Shown here: piece by piece, positions 9,152 through 18,837 of the stretch
Layout of the letters: the number at the start of each line of letters is the position of its first letter
How positions within the stretch are numbered: the stretch's first letter is position 1
From: an uncultured Alphaproteobacteria bacterium
Lineage (GTDB): Bacteria; Pseudomonadota; Alphaproteobacteria; Methylaequorales; Methylaequoraceae
Direction: 5' to 3'
NCBI GenBank assembly: GCA_902536485.1
Contig: CACAXP010000009.1
Location: 1 to 39,105, forward strand
DNA: 39,105 bases
Position numbers and translations under genes: made by a program
Notes under the pieces: model-generated
Seen by the model: only the letters and a program-made list of their open reading frames with translations
Told to the model about the DNA's origin: nothing
The model's database searches: none

Positions 9152-9823
9152 CTATAAATTGTTAATTAAGTCTTTAAGAACCTTTTTACTTTTTATAAAT
9201 TTGAAATTTAACTTCAGAAGGTCGAATATAGTTAACGGGTTCAGAACCAACTTTCTAAACAAAGTTACTCTTTTAAGATCACCATTATCATTAATACAAT
9301 CTTTAATAAATAAAGGAATATCAAAAGAAAGATCGTCAAATATAACTTTTATTGACATCATTGGAATTCTAGCTTTAAGAAGTTCTTTTTTAATATAAAA
9401 AGCTTCCATATCAATAACTGAGATTGATTTAAATTTTTTTACCAGATTTAATTTTTCTTTCCTGTCTGCTACAATTTTATTAACGGTAAGTAAATTCCCT
9501 CTAAAAAACTTAAAACTACTTTCTAATCTTTTCAGTAAATCTTTGTCGAATTTTAAAGTTGATAGTTTTTCTTTTTTTTCATTAAAAAGTTTATCTATAA
9601 AAACAATATCACCATTCTTTAAATTTTTTGATATAGAACCAGCAAATCCAAAGTTAATTACAATGTCTACACCAAAATTTATAAGTTCTTGTGTCGCATT
9701 CTTTGAACCTTTACCATAACCACAAACACAAATAATATTATTTTTTTTGTGGGAAACTAAATTCATTTCTTTTTTTAATCCAAAAATAAAACCAATTTTT
9801 TTGATTCTTTTTTTATGTTCCAT
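9152..9823 (-). CDS. hpnG: hopanoid-associated phosphorylase (nucleoside phosphorylase family)
   Basis: ORF 223 aa; CGYGKGSKNATQELINFGVDIVINFGFAGSISKNLKNGDIV and VIDMEAFYI; directly downstream of shc. Confidence 0.85.
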   Translation of the reverse strand: MEHKKRIKKIGFIFGLKKEMNLVSHKKNNIICVCGYGKGSKNATQELINFGVDIVINFGFAGSISKNLKNGDIVFIDKLFNEKKEKLSTLKFDKDLLKRLESSFKFFRGNLLTVNKIVADRKEKLNLVKKFKSISVIDMEAFYIKKELLKARIPMMSIKVIFDDLSFDIPLFIKDCINDNGDLKRVTLFRKLVLNPLTIFDLLKLNFKFIKSKKVLKDLINNL

Positions 9824-11723
9824 AATTTGGAAAAATCGAATTTTTTTTCAATTGGTTTTTTATTTTTGAGATTGCAAGAAGAGGAAAATATTTAGCATAT
9901 CCATGATATTTAAGATAGAAAACTTTTGGAAAACCAACAGCTGTATAAGATTCCTCTTTCCAATTTAATTTATTTTTAAAAAGAAATTTAACACCTTTTT
10001 CAACTTCCTTGCAATCTATTTCACCAATAGATATCAAGCCCATGAGTGCCCAGGCAGTTTGGGAGGGTGTGCTATTTTTTGAATAACTTTCAAAACCTTT
10101 GTAATAAGATTTTCCATCTTCGCCCCAGCCACCATCTGGTTTTTGCATGGCTTTAAGATATCTGGAGGCTTTTTTCAGTACATCTTTTTTTTGTGGAAAG
10201 TCCAATAAATTTAAAGCACTTACAACAGACCATGTTCCATATATATAGTTAGTACCCCACCTTCCATACCAACTTCCATCATTTTCCTGCTCAGAAAGTA
10301 AGTATTTTAGTCCCTTATTTATTGAGTACTCACTTTCAGGGTTATTTTGTTGTTTTAGAAAACTTAAGCATCTTGCTGAAACATCAACAGTTGGGGGGTC
10401 AAGTAATGCGCCATGGTCAGCGAAAGGAATATAATTTAAATAATATTTTGTATTGTCAATGTCAAAGGCACCCCATCCTCCATTTTTTGATTGCATTGAA
10501 ATAATCCACTTTCTTGTTCGTTCAAGACATTGTTCAACTTTTTTAATCTTTTTTTTTTTATTGTATCTATCTAAGAACATCCCAACTAATGCTGTATCAT
10601 CGACATCAGGGTAATAATCATTGTTAAATTGGAATGCCCACCCTCCTGGTGCAAGATTTTCCTTGTTAACATTCCAGTCACCAGCTGATTTAATTTCTTT
10701 ATCAAGAAACCAAGTTACCAAATCGTCAACATTTTCATTCTGTTCAAGAAGAACGTGTCCCATCCAACCTGTGTCCCAAACTGGCGAAAGACATGGTTGA
10801 CAATAAGCTAAATCTTTTTTTTCCACAATAAGATTATCTATAGCTTGCTTACAAATTTGAATTTGTTTTTCATACCTGTTCTCTTCATCAATTTTGAACG
10901 CTATTAAAGCATTGACCATAGCAGGGAAAATACCTCCTAAACCGTCTACACCATTTAGTCTTGTAGAAATCCATTTATAAATGTTATTAATACACTTTTT
11001 TTTAAATTTTTTTGACACAAAGTTTGGAAAAAAAAATCTGGCTATTTTATCTAGAATTAAAAAAAGAGAAGAATAAAACCCAAAGCTATCTACAGCTTTT
11101 ACACTTGGTGATTTATTAAAATTTATAAAAAGTTCTTCTATAGAAATATTGTTAGGATTATTTGCATTTGGTTTTTTATTCATAATAACTAATAAAGGGA
11201 TTAAAACCGTTCTAGACCAGTATGAGATTTTATAAATATTAAAAGGAAACCATTTCGGAAAGTTTATTATTTCCACGGGCATATATGGAATTGAATTCCA
11301 AGAAATTTGTCTAAAAAGTGCTAATGAAATTCTTGTAAAAACGTTTACATTTTCAGCTCCTCCTTTTTTTAGAATAAAAGATTTTGCCTTTACAAGTGAT
11401 GGGTGATTTTTTCTAAAACCTGATAATTTTAGAGCATAATAAGCTTTTACACTTGCACTAATATCAGATTCTCCTTCAAAAAAAAGAGGCCATCCACCAT
11501 CTTTGTTCTGTTTACTTAAAAGGTAGTTTTGAATTTTAATTTCAAGTTTAACATTTATTTCACCTAAAAAGTGCATTAACAAAATGTATTCAGATGGTAT
11601 AGTTGAGTCAGCTTCTAATTCATAAAGATAGCAACCCTGTTTTAGTTTGTTGTTTTTTTGGTCCTTTGTTCTTTTATTTATAAGACCTTCAAAAGGTTTA
11701 ATTATTTTCTTTAGACGGTGCAT
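9813..11723 (-). CDS. shc: squalene-hopene cyclase
   Basis: ORF 636 aa; catalytic DVDDTA motif, multiple QW repeats (QNKDGGWP, QSKNGGWGAFD, QENDGSWYGRWG, QKPDGGWGED). Confidence 0.97.
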   Translation of the reverse strand: MHRLKKIIKPFEGLINKRTKDQKNNKLKQGCYLYELEADSTIPSEYILLMHFLGEINVKLEIKIQNYLLSKQNKDGGWPLFFEGESDISASVKAYYALKLSGFRKNHPSLVKAKSFILKKGGAENVNVFTRISLALFRQISWNSIPYMPVEIINFPKWFPFNIYKISYWSRTVLIPLLVIMNKKPNANNPNNISIEELFINFNKSPSVKAVDSFGFYSSLFLILDKIARFFFPNFVSKKFKKKCINNIYKWISTRLNGVDGLGGIFPAMVNALIAFKIDEENRYEKQIQICKQAIDNLIVEKKDLAYCQPCLSPVWDTGWMGHVLLEQNENVDDLVTWFLDKEIKSAGDWNVNKENLAPGGWAFQFNNDYYPDVDDTALVGMFLDRYNKKKKIKKVEQCLERTRKWIISMQSKNGGWGAFDIDNTKYYLNYIPFADHGALLDPPTVDVSARCLSFLKQQNNPESEYSINKGLKYLLSEQENDGSWYGRWGTNYIYGTWSVVSALNLLDFPQKKDVLKKASRYLKAMQKPDGGWGEDGKSYYKGFESYSKNSTPSQTAWALMGLISIGEIDCKEVEKGVKFLFKNKLNWKEESYTAVGFPKVFYLKYHGYAKYFPLLAISKIKNQLKKNSIFPNYGT

Positions 11724-11729
11724 TTGAAG

Positions 11730-12965
11730 TTAAATTGTTTCTATTGCTTTTTTACCAGATAAAATTGAAGCTTCAATAGTGCATGGCAAATTATATTGTG
11801 TCCAGTCACCTGCTATTATCGTGTTTTTAGGAATGTTATTAAATTTTTTTACTAAATTAATATTATTCGGTGATTGAACGTAAGTTGCTTTTTTCTCTCT
11901 GACAATTTGAACATTTTCATACGTTATTTTTTTTTTGATATATTTACATATTTCACCCCACACACTCATAATTAGTTGTTCTGTATCAGTACTGTTTAAA
12001 TCATTTGCATTACTAACGGTGACAGATAAATGATTACTTTTTATGAATACCCATTGTGTTATAGAGTTTATGAACCCAACTATGGGTTTTTGGAAAAGTT
12101 CAATATCATTTGGTTTAATTTTAAAATGAAGGTTTAAAATAGTATTATATTCATTCGGAAGAGAGCAATTACCCAAAAGTTTAGAGAGATTGGTTGGAGG
12201 AATTGAGAAAATAACTTTGTCATTCTTGTTCACTTTAATTTTATTTTTCACAAAAACAAGCTCACTTACGTTATTGTTAGAAACATTAATCTTTTTTAAT
12301 AAATTCCCATAACTGATAATCCCCCCACTTTTTTTTATTTTGCGTACTGCGGGTTTGATAAGTGATTCATTCCAATTTATTTTTGGTTGGTAAATCCTAC
12401 AAAATTTTTCTCCTTTGTATATTGTCTCTTTCAAAACATTAGAAAGAACTTTTGCAGATGCTAAATGAGGAGCTGTGTTCATAACACCCAAAGTTAGAGG
12501 CTCCCAAAACGTTTTAAAAATCTTTGAATTTCCAACAATTTCAAAAACTGATGAGTTTCTACTCACAAAAAAAAGTTTTAATAATGACAGGTAATCAAAT
12601 AATTTAGTATTTGGTATTAACTTTTTTTCCCCTGTCAAAAATTTTGTATATCCCGAAGACAGATCTAAGTTCCACTCAAGATTTCGTTCAAAATCAAAAA
12701 AAAAAAAATTAGGTGATATTACTTTAAGGGTTTTTGATGATCCAATAAGCTCACAGAAGTTTTTAAAATATTTATTAGCAGAAAATACTAGATGATTGCC
12801 ATTATCTATTTCGATATTAGTTTTCTTATCATAAAAGGATCGACATCTACCTCCAGGAAATTTTGCTGATTCATAAATTTCCACATTCATTTTTTTTTTT
12901 TGAGAATGAATTGCAGCTGATAACCCTGATAGACCTGCGCCTATTATGTATATATTTTTTTTTAT
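11730..12965 (-). CDS. hpnE: hydroxysqualene dehydroxylase (FAD-dependent)
   Basis: The ORF track begins at ATG 12890, but the same frame continues upstream as IKKNIYIIGAGLSGLSAAIHSQKKKMNVEIYESAKFPGGRCRS, so the FAD motif lies upstream of the listed start. No in-frame ATG/GTG/TTG there; the boundary at 12965 (ATA) is a guess. C-terminal GDWTQYNLPCTIEASILSGKKA. Confidence 0.82.
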   Translation of the reverse strand: MKKNIYIIGAGLSGLSAAIHSQKKKMNVEIYESAKFPGGRCRSFYDKKTNIEIDNGNHLVFSANKYFKNFCELIGSSKTLKVISPNFFFFDFERNLEWNLDLSSGYTKFLTGEKKLIPNTKLFDYLSLLKLFFVSRNSSVFEIVGNSKIFKTFWEPLTLGVMNTAPHLASAKVLSNVLKETIYKGEKFCRIYQPKINWNESLIKPAVRKIKKSGGIISYGNLLKKINVSNNNVSELVFVKNKIKVNKNDKVIFSIPPTNLSKLLGNCSLPNEYNTILNLHFKIKPNDIELFQKPIVGFINSITQWVFIKSNHLSVTVSNANDLNSTDTEQLIMSVWGEICKYIKKKITYENVQIVREKKATYVQSPNNINLVKKFNNIPKNTIIAGDWTQYNLPCTIEASILSGKKAIETI

Positions 12966-12969
12966 CTTA

Positions 12970-13806
12970 TTACCTGAGTATAAAGTTGACTAATATTATA
13001 GTTTTATCAAAAAAATTTAGTTTTACTTTTTTTTTAATATTAATTTTTTTTTTAAACATTTTCTTGTGTATTTTTTTATAAAATTCCTTCATTAATTCAG
13101 ATGCAACAATTTTTTTTTTATCTAAATTTATTGATAGTTCATCTGCTTTTTTAAAAAAATCATCAGCATCTTTCAAAATTTCCTGCAGAACTTCTTGAAT
13201 TTTGTTTGCTTTTTCCAAATTAGTAATGTTTTTTTTAATACCATACTTTTTCAATTTAACCTCTGGTATGTAACATCGTCCAATTTCAAGATCTTCTCTA
13301 AAATCTCTTACTATATTTGTCAATTGAAATGCCATACCTAAAGAATAAGCATATTTTTTACTCTTGTGACCATTTAAACCAAAAATTTTTATTGATAAAT
13401 ATCCAACAGCAACTGCTACTCTTTTACAGTATTCTTTAAATTCATGTGTACTTGGAAACTGAATTTTCTTTTTTACATCCATTAACATTCCATCAATAAT
13501 TGAAATAAAATCTTTTTTTTCTAGATTAAAGTTTTCAATCGAGGTTTTTAATTCCTTTAAAATACTTTCATTAATTTTTTTTTTTTGATAAAGACCATTT
13601 ATTTTTTTTTTCCAATTGTTAAGTTTTATTTTTTTTGAATTTACTGTTCCATAATTATCAGCAATATCATCAACAACTCGACAAAATGCATAAACAGAGA
13701 ACATCGCTCTTTTTTGAATCTCGGGGAGGAGTTTCATTCCCCAGAAAAATGAGGATCCTGAGTTTTTGACTATATTTTCTACATTTAGCTGGTCAATAGA
13801 AGTCAT
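12970..13806 (-). CDS. hpnD: presqualene diphosphate synthase (squalene/phytoene synthase family)
   Basis: ORF 278 aa; CRVVDDIADNYG and AFQLTNIVRDFREDLEIGRCYIP Asp-rich motifs. Confidence 0.92.
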   Translation of the reverse strand: MTSIDQLNVENIVKNSGSSFFWGMKLLPEIQKRAMFSVYAFCRVVDDIADNYGTVNSKKIKLNNWKKKINGLYQKKKINESILKELKTSIENFNLEKKDFISIIDGMLMDVKKKIQFPSTHEFKEYCKRVAVAVGYLSIKIFGLNGHKSKKYAYSLGMAFQLTNIVRDFREDLEIGRCYIPEVKLKKYGIKKNITNLEKANKIQEVLQEILKDADDFFKKADELSINLDKKKIVASELMKEFYKKIHKKMFKKKINIKKKVKLNFFDKTIILVNFILR

Positions 13807-13824
13807 CTAAAAGAATTTAATAGA

Positions 13825-15750
13825 CTAGGCTCTTTCTTCTATTGAAAATTTTGCTGGAGTAGCAATACCTAATGCACCTAGAACGGTTTTAACAATACTG
13901 TCATGGTCTATACCACATTCGATATTTTGGTGGTCCGGCTTTCCATGATTTATAAATCTATTTGGGAAGAATAAGGGCCTAAATTTTAATTCCCTATCGA
14001 GTGCTGCGGTTTTTGTCAGAAAAGACATAACTTGAGCTGAAAAACCTCCTATTGATCCTTCCTCAACAGTAACAAGTACTTCATGATCCCTAGCAAGCTG
14101 AGTGATTAACAATTCATCGATTGGTTTTGCAAATCTCGCATCTACCACAGTGGTTGATAACCCATAGGATGCCAACTTTTCTGATGCAATTAACGAGTCT
14201 CCTAGTCGCGTGCCAAGAGATAGTATACATACTTGATTTCCTTCTCTAATGATTTTACCCTTCCCTATTTGCCAGGGCTCTGGTTTTTCATTTATTTTTA
14301 CACCAACACCTTCTCCTCTTGGATATCTAAAGGCAGAGGGTTTATCGTTAATCTGAGTAGATGTAGCTATACAGTTACATAGCTCATTCTCATCACTAGG
14401 AGCCATTACTACAAAATTTGGTAAGGTACATAAGTATGCTAAATCGAAGGATCCTGCGTGTGTTGCACCATCTGCTCCAACCTGACCTGCGCGATCAATC
14501 GCAAATCTTACAGGTAAAGATTGAATTGCTACATCATGAACTACTTGGTCATAGGCTCTTTGAAGAAATGTGGAATAAATTGCTGCAAAAGGTTTCATTC
14601 CTCTTGTAGCTAAACCTGCGGCAAATGTAACTGCGTGTTGTTCTGCAATGCCAACATCGAAAGTTCTTTTTGGAAATTTTTTTTCAAAGATGTCAAGACC
14701 TGTTCCTGACGGCATGGCTGCAGTTATTGCTACTATACTTTTATCTTTTTGAGCATGCTTTACAAGAGCATTGGCAAAAACTTTTGTATAGCTAGGAGCT
14801 TTAGAGGCAGATTTAACTTGTTCTCCGGTAACAACATTAAATTTACTTACCCCATGATATTTATCTTCAGATTTTTCAGCTGGTTCATAGCCATATCCTT
14901 TTTTTGTTACTACGTGAACAAAAACTGGTCCGTCCCATTTGGATTTTTGAAGATTTCTTAAAACCGGCAAAAGATGGTCTAGATTGTGTCCATCAATGGG
15001 TCCAATGTAGAAAAAACCAAGTTCCTCAAAAAGTGTTCCCCCTGTGACCATACCTCGCATGTATTCTTCAGCTTTAGCGGCCATATTTTGAAAACTTTTT
15101 GGAAATTTTTTAGCCATGTGTTTTGCCAAGCTTCTTGCGGATTGGAATGTTTTTCCTGATAGTAATCTAGATAAATAAGCGCTCATTGCTCCAACTGGAG
15201 GGGCTATAGACATATCGTTATCATTTAGGATCACAATTAGCTTTGCATTCATTGATCCTGCATTATTCATAGCTTCATAAGCCATACCGGCACTAATTGC
15301 TCCATCTCCAATCACACAGATGACTTGGTGATCTTCTTTTTTAAGATCTCTGGCAACAGCCATACCAAGTCCAGCTGAGATAGAGGTAGACGAATGTGCC
15401 GCACCAAATGGGTCATACTCACTTTCTGATCTTTTTGTAAAGCCATAAAGGCCACCTGGTTGTCTTATGGTCCTTATTTTTTCGCGTCGACCTGTGATAA
15501 CCTTATGAGGATAGCATTGATGACCAACATCCCATATAAGTTTGTCATTTGGAGTATTAAAAACACTATGTATAGCAACAGTCAATTCAACAACTCCTAA
15601 ACCAGCACCTAAATGCCCACCGGTAACAGAAACTGCATCGATTACTTCATCTCTCAGTTCTTTACAAAAAACTTTTAATTGTTGATCGTCGAATTTTTTA
15701 AGATCTTTAGGAAATTTAACTTTGTCGAGTAATGATTTTTGAGTTTTCAT
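13825..15750 (-). CDS. dxs: 1-deoxy-D-xylulose-5-phosphate synthase
   Basis: ORF 641 aa; [86 protein letters not shown]. Confidence 0.98.
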   Translation of the reverse strand: MKTQKSLLDKVKFPKDLKKFDDQQLKVFCKELRDEVIDAVSVTGGHLGAGLGVVELTVAIHSVFNTPNDKLIWDVGHQCYPHKVITGRREKIRTIRQPGGLYGFTKRSESEYDPFGAAHSSTSISAGLGMAVARDLKKEDHQVICVIGDGAISAGMAYEAMNNAGSMNAKLIVILNDNDMSIAPPVGAMSAYLSRLLSGKTFQSARSLAKHMAKKFPKSFQNMAAKAEEYMRGMVTGGTLFEELGFFYIGPIDGHNLDHLLPVLRNLQKSKWDGPVFVHVVTKKGYGYEPAEKSEDKYHGVSKFNVVTGEQVKSASKAPSYTKVFANALVKHAQKDKSIVAITAAMPSGTGLDIFEKKFPKRTFDVGIAEQHAVTFAAGLATRGMKPFAAIYSTFLQRAYDQVVHDVAIQSLPVRFAIDRAGQVGADGATHAGSFDLAYLCTLPNFVVMAPSDENELCNCIATSTQINDKPSAFRYPRGEGVGVKINEKPEPWQIGKGKIIREGNQVCILSLGTRLGDSLIASEKLASYGLSTTVVDARFAKPIDELLITQLARDHEVLVTVEEGSIGGFSAQVMSFLTKTAALDRELKFRPLFFPNRFINHGKPDHQNIECGIDHDSIVKTVLGALGIATPAKFSIEERA

Positions 15751-15788
15751 AGGTTAAGTATTATCTCCATTTGGAGTAAATATTAATA

Positions 15789-16679
15789 TTAGTTCATTAT
15801 CCCTTTTATAAAACAAAAAATCAAATCAATACGAGATAATTTCACATTTTTTCTTAATACATCATTAATTCTTAGCAAATAACATAACCTTTTGGCAATA
15901 TTTAAAATTATAAGAGTTTCTTTTCTTAAACCCCAAGGTTTGATCATTTTTAGCCCTTTGCTTGATTTAACCAACATTATCTCTACTTTTTCTACGATTT
16001 CATGAACTAAATTGAAGAAATTCACATGAGATTTTTTTATATAAAATATTTCTTTGTTCAGTGAGTGTTTTTTTAAAAAAAATTCAGGTATGTATACTCT
16101 TTCAAGTTGAAGAAAATCTTTCTTGCAATCCTGTAAATGATTTATAATTTGCAAACTAGTGCACAAACAATCAGAGGCAACATAAATCTCTTCGAAGTTT
16201 TTCTGTTGTAATTTTTTTTTTTGGTAAATTAAGTCTATTACAAACCTTCCAACAGGGTTTGCAGAGTACTTGCAATAAAAAACTAAATCATCCCAATTTC
16301 TATATTTTTTTCCTTTCGCATCCATTAAGAAAGCTTTAAGCAAGTTTCTAGAGTATTTTTTTGCAAATGAAATTTCTGGGAAAAAATTAATAATATTGTT
16401 TAGAGCTGTAATACTGGTTTTCTTCTCTACTTTTAAAATGTAGTCAAAATATGTTAATATTTTAACTTTTTCTTTAGAAGGAAGGGTACTGTGATCAGCA
16501 ATGTCATCAGCTGTTCTAGCAAAAAAATAGAACGCTCTGATATACTCTTGAATATCTTTTTTTATAACAAAAGATGCAACAGGAAAGTTTTCATCTGTGA
16601 AAGTTTTTCCAGATAACAACTTAACTACATCTTTTTCCTCTATTTCGAAATTATTAATATTTTCTTCCTTTCCAAACAT
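15789..16679 (-). CDS. hpnC: hydroxysqualene synthase (squalene/phytoene synthase family)
   Basis: ORF 296 aa; FPVASFVIKKDIQEYIRAFYFFARTADDIADHSTL and LQIINHLQDCKKDFLQLERVYIP motifs; cluster context. Confidence 0.9.
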   Translation of the reverse strand: MFGKEENINNFEIEEKDVVKLLSGKTFTDENFPVASFVIKKDIQEYIRAFYFFARTADDIADHSTLPSKEKVKILTYFDYILKVEKKTSITALNNIINFFPEISFAKKYSRNLLKAFLMDAKGKKYRNWDDLVFYCKYSANPVGRFVIDLIYQKKKLQQKNFEEIYVASDCLCTSLQIINHLQDCKKDFLQLERVYIPEFFLKKHSLNKEIFYIKKSHVNFFNLVHEIVEKVEIMLVKSSKGLKMIKPWGLRKETLIILNIAKRLCYLLRINDVLRKNVKLSRIDLIFCFIKGIMN

Positions 16680-17814
16680 TACCTTTTCTGAAATGAAAAT
16701 TTAAAGCTGATGTAAATGTCATCATCATATAAATCAAACTAGCAAATGGTAATGAAAAGTAATAAAATGGATGAAGTTTGTAAAAGTTTACCGTTGGTCT
16801 AAAAGAAATAACTAAAATTAAGATTGTTAAAATATTTAATAAAAATAAACTTACATGAATTTCTTCAAAAAAAAAAATGGCGAGTATTGGATAAAGGTAA
16901 ATAATACACATACCCAAAATAGAAAAACATAAGTAGAGTGGAGAGAAACTAATTTGTTCATATGCTGTTCTAGATACCATTTTCCATATTTCTGTTAAAT
17001 TTGTGTAACATCTCCTGCTACAAACTTTTTCTGTTAGACCTAACCAAATGTTTCCTCTTTGTTTAATTATTTTTGCTAAGTTGCAATCATCTATGACCTT
17101 ATCTTTGATTTGCTCATATAAGTTTACCTTACTGAAGACTTCTGATTTACAAAGTATAAATCCTCCGGCAGCCGCAGCAAGAGAATTATTAGGGTCATTG
17201 ACTTTGCTAAAAGGATAAATTTTTTGAAAAAAATAAATGAATGCAGGAATTAAAAGCTTTTCCCAGATGGTTGTACAATTAAGTTTGGCCATTAATGAGA
17301 CCATTAGAAGTTTTCTTTGAGATAAGAAGTTCACTGCTTCAGAAATGATTCCTTTTTTTAAAATTATATCTGAATCAAGAAAAAGATAATATTCAATTTT
17401 TTTGTATTTTAAAATATCAATTGCTTGTTTTAGGGCCCATACTTTTCCACTCCAACCAATGGGTAATTTTTTACCTTTGACAACTTGATGATTAATTTTT
17501 GTTTTTGTTAAAAGATTTTTAGCAACTATATGTGTTTTATCACTGCTGTTGTCATCAACTATCAAAATGCTGACATTATTTAAATTCTGCCCTACAATGG
17601 AATTAAGAGTTTCAGGAAGATTTTTTTCCTCATTTCTTGCTGGAATAATTATACAAATCTTTTTATTATTTTTGTTATTATTTTTTTTGTAGAATTTCTC
17701 AAAAATAGTCATATTAGACCAGAATAGTTCATTGTATGAAAAAAATTTTCTGGAGTTGAAGAAAAGCAAATATATCCAAGAGAAAAAAGCAACTAAACAA
17801 AAAAAACCAATCAT
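16654..17814 (-). CDS. hpnB: hopanoid-associated glycosyltransferase family 2
   Basis: ORF 386 aa; ICIIIPARNEEKNLPETLNSI...ILIVDDNSSDKTHIVAKNL, GKVWALKQAI, C-terminal TM segments; overlaps hpnC by 26 nt. Confidence 0.9.
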   Translation of the reverse strand: MIGFFCLVAFFSWIYLLFFNSRKFFSYNELFWSNMTIFEKFYKKNNNKNNKKICIIIPARNEEKNLPETLNSIVGQNLNNVSILIVDDNSSDKTHIVAKNLLTKTKINHQVVKGKKLPIGWSGKVWALKQAIDILKYKKIEYYLFLDSDIILKKGIISEAVNFLSQRKLLMVSLMAKLNCTTIWEKLLIPAFIYFFQKIYPFSKVNDPNNSLAAAAGGFILCKSEVFSKVNLYEQIKDKVIDDCNLAKIIKQRGNIWLGLTEKVCSRRCYTNLTEIWKMVSRTAYEQISFSPLYLCFSILGMCIIYLYPILAIFFFEEIHVSLFLLNILTILILVISFRPTVNFYKLHPFYYFSLPFASLIYMMMTFTSALNFHFRKGNVWKGRKY

Positions 17815-17848
17815 TGATATAAGATTGTAATACCATATATTTGATTTG

Positions 17849-17870
17849 CATGTTGTATTAAAACAACATG
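17849..17870. repeat. inverted repeat CATGTTGT-(attaaa)-ACAACATG
   Basis: Perfect 8-bp arms, 6-nt spacer, between the divergent hpnB and porin genes. Confidence 0.7.
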
Positions 17871-17922
17871 ATTAAGAAAAATTAAAAATTATTGCTTTTT
17901 TGGTAGATTTTAACTAATTAAT

Positions 17923-17940
17923 TAAGTATAAGTATAAGTA
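17923..17940. repeat. short tandem repeat (taagta)x3
   Basis: attaagtataagtataagtatg read directly, upstream of the porin gene. Confidence 0.8.
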
Positions 17941-17955
17941 TGATTAATTTTTAAA

Positions 17956-17980
17956 CAATTTTTTTACTGCTTAAAAATTG
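17956..17980 (+). promoter_or_regulatory. inverted repeat/possible 5'UTR hairpin upstream of porin gene
   Basis: CAATTTTT-ttactgctt-AAAAATTG, 8-bp arms; ~10 nt downstream lies AAGGGAAAGGA (SD-like) before ATG 18008. Confidence 0.45.
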
Positions 17981-18007
17981 TGCATGTATAAGGGAAAGGA
18001 CATTAAA

Positions 18008-18820
18008 ATGCTTAAAAAATTACTTGTTGTAAGTGCACTTGCTTTGCCACTTACAATTTCTAAGGAAGTCAAATCTTTTGAGTTTCCAGAAAAACCTCCT
18101 GTTGGTGAGCTTTCAGCTAACGTAAGCTATTACACTAATTACATTTGGAGAGGTGAAGAACAGACTGGTGGATTAGCCATCCAGGGCGGATTTGACTACT
18201 CTGTTAATCTTGTTGAGAATTATCTTGATGCTTATGTTGGAACATGGGCTGCTAACTTAAATACAAATGGCCATGGTATGGAATTAGATTATTATGGTGG
18301 TTTTACAGGAGCCATTCCAATTCCAACAATAGAAGATTACTTTTCTTATGATATAGGTATGCTTTATTATGATTATCCTGGACAATCATCTCAAGAAAAT
18401 GATGATGTTGATGCTACTGGAGGCCAAGGTACTAAAAGTATGGAATTTTTAGAATGGTATGGTTCTGTTGGAATATCAGGTCTTCCTGCTGATCTAAGTC
18501 TTTCTTATTACTTCGGTTATTCACCGACTGGTTTTAGCAACAATTATGATTACACTTATCATAATGTAGGAGCTGAGATTCCAGTGCCAGGAACACCATT
18601 TACTTTATACGGTGGTGTTGGTTTCACAGATTCCGACATAGATGATGCCACAACAGGTTATGGTTTCACAGATTACAAAATTGGTACCACAACTTCAGTA
18701 TTTGGTTTAGACTGGGGTGTTGAGTTTACAACAACGACTGGATATGCTGCATCTGGAGAAGATAAAGATACCACTCTTGGTGGTGACCACGTAGTTGGAT
18801 ACGTTTCAGCTAGTTTTTAA
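18008..18820 (+). CDS. TorF-like putative porin/outer-membrane protein (TIGR02001-like)
   Basis: In-frame ATG at 18008 follows an SD-like sequence and opens a signal peptide MLKKLLVVSALALPLTISKEVKS; GELSANVSYYTNYIWRGEEQTGG and a C-terminal Phe ending HVVGYVSASF typical of outer-membrane beta-barrels. Confidence 0.8.
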   Translation: MLKKLLVVSALALPLTISKEVKSFEFPEKPPVGELSANVSYYTNYIWRGEEQTGGLAIQGGFDYSVNLVENYLDAYVGTWAANLNTNGHGMELDYYGGFTGAIPIPTIEDYFSYDIGMLYYDYPGQSSQENDDVDATGGQGTKSMEFLEWYGSVGISGLPADLSLSYYFGYSPTGFSNNYDYTYHNVGAEIPVPGTPFTLYGGVGFTDSDIDDATTGYGFTDYKIGTTTSVFGLDWGVEFTTTTGYAASGEDKDTTLGGDHVVGYVSASF

Positions 18821-18837
18821 ATCTTTCCCTAACTGAT

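Noticed and set aside
12863-13081. 72-aa hydrophobic plus-strand ORF at the hpnD/hpnE junction
   Set aside because: Poly-F/L translation of T-rich antisense sequence; more likely a by-product of Lys/Ile-rich codons of hpnD/hpnE.
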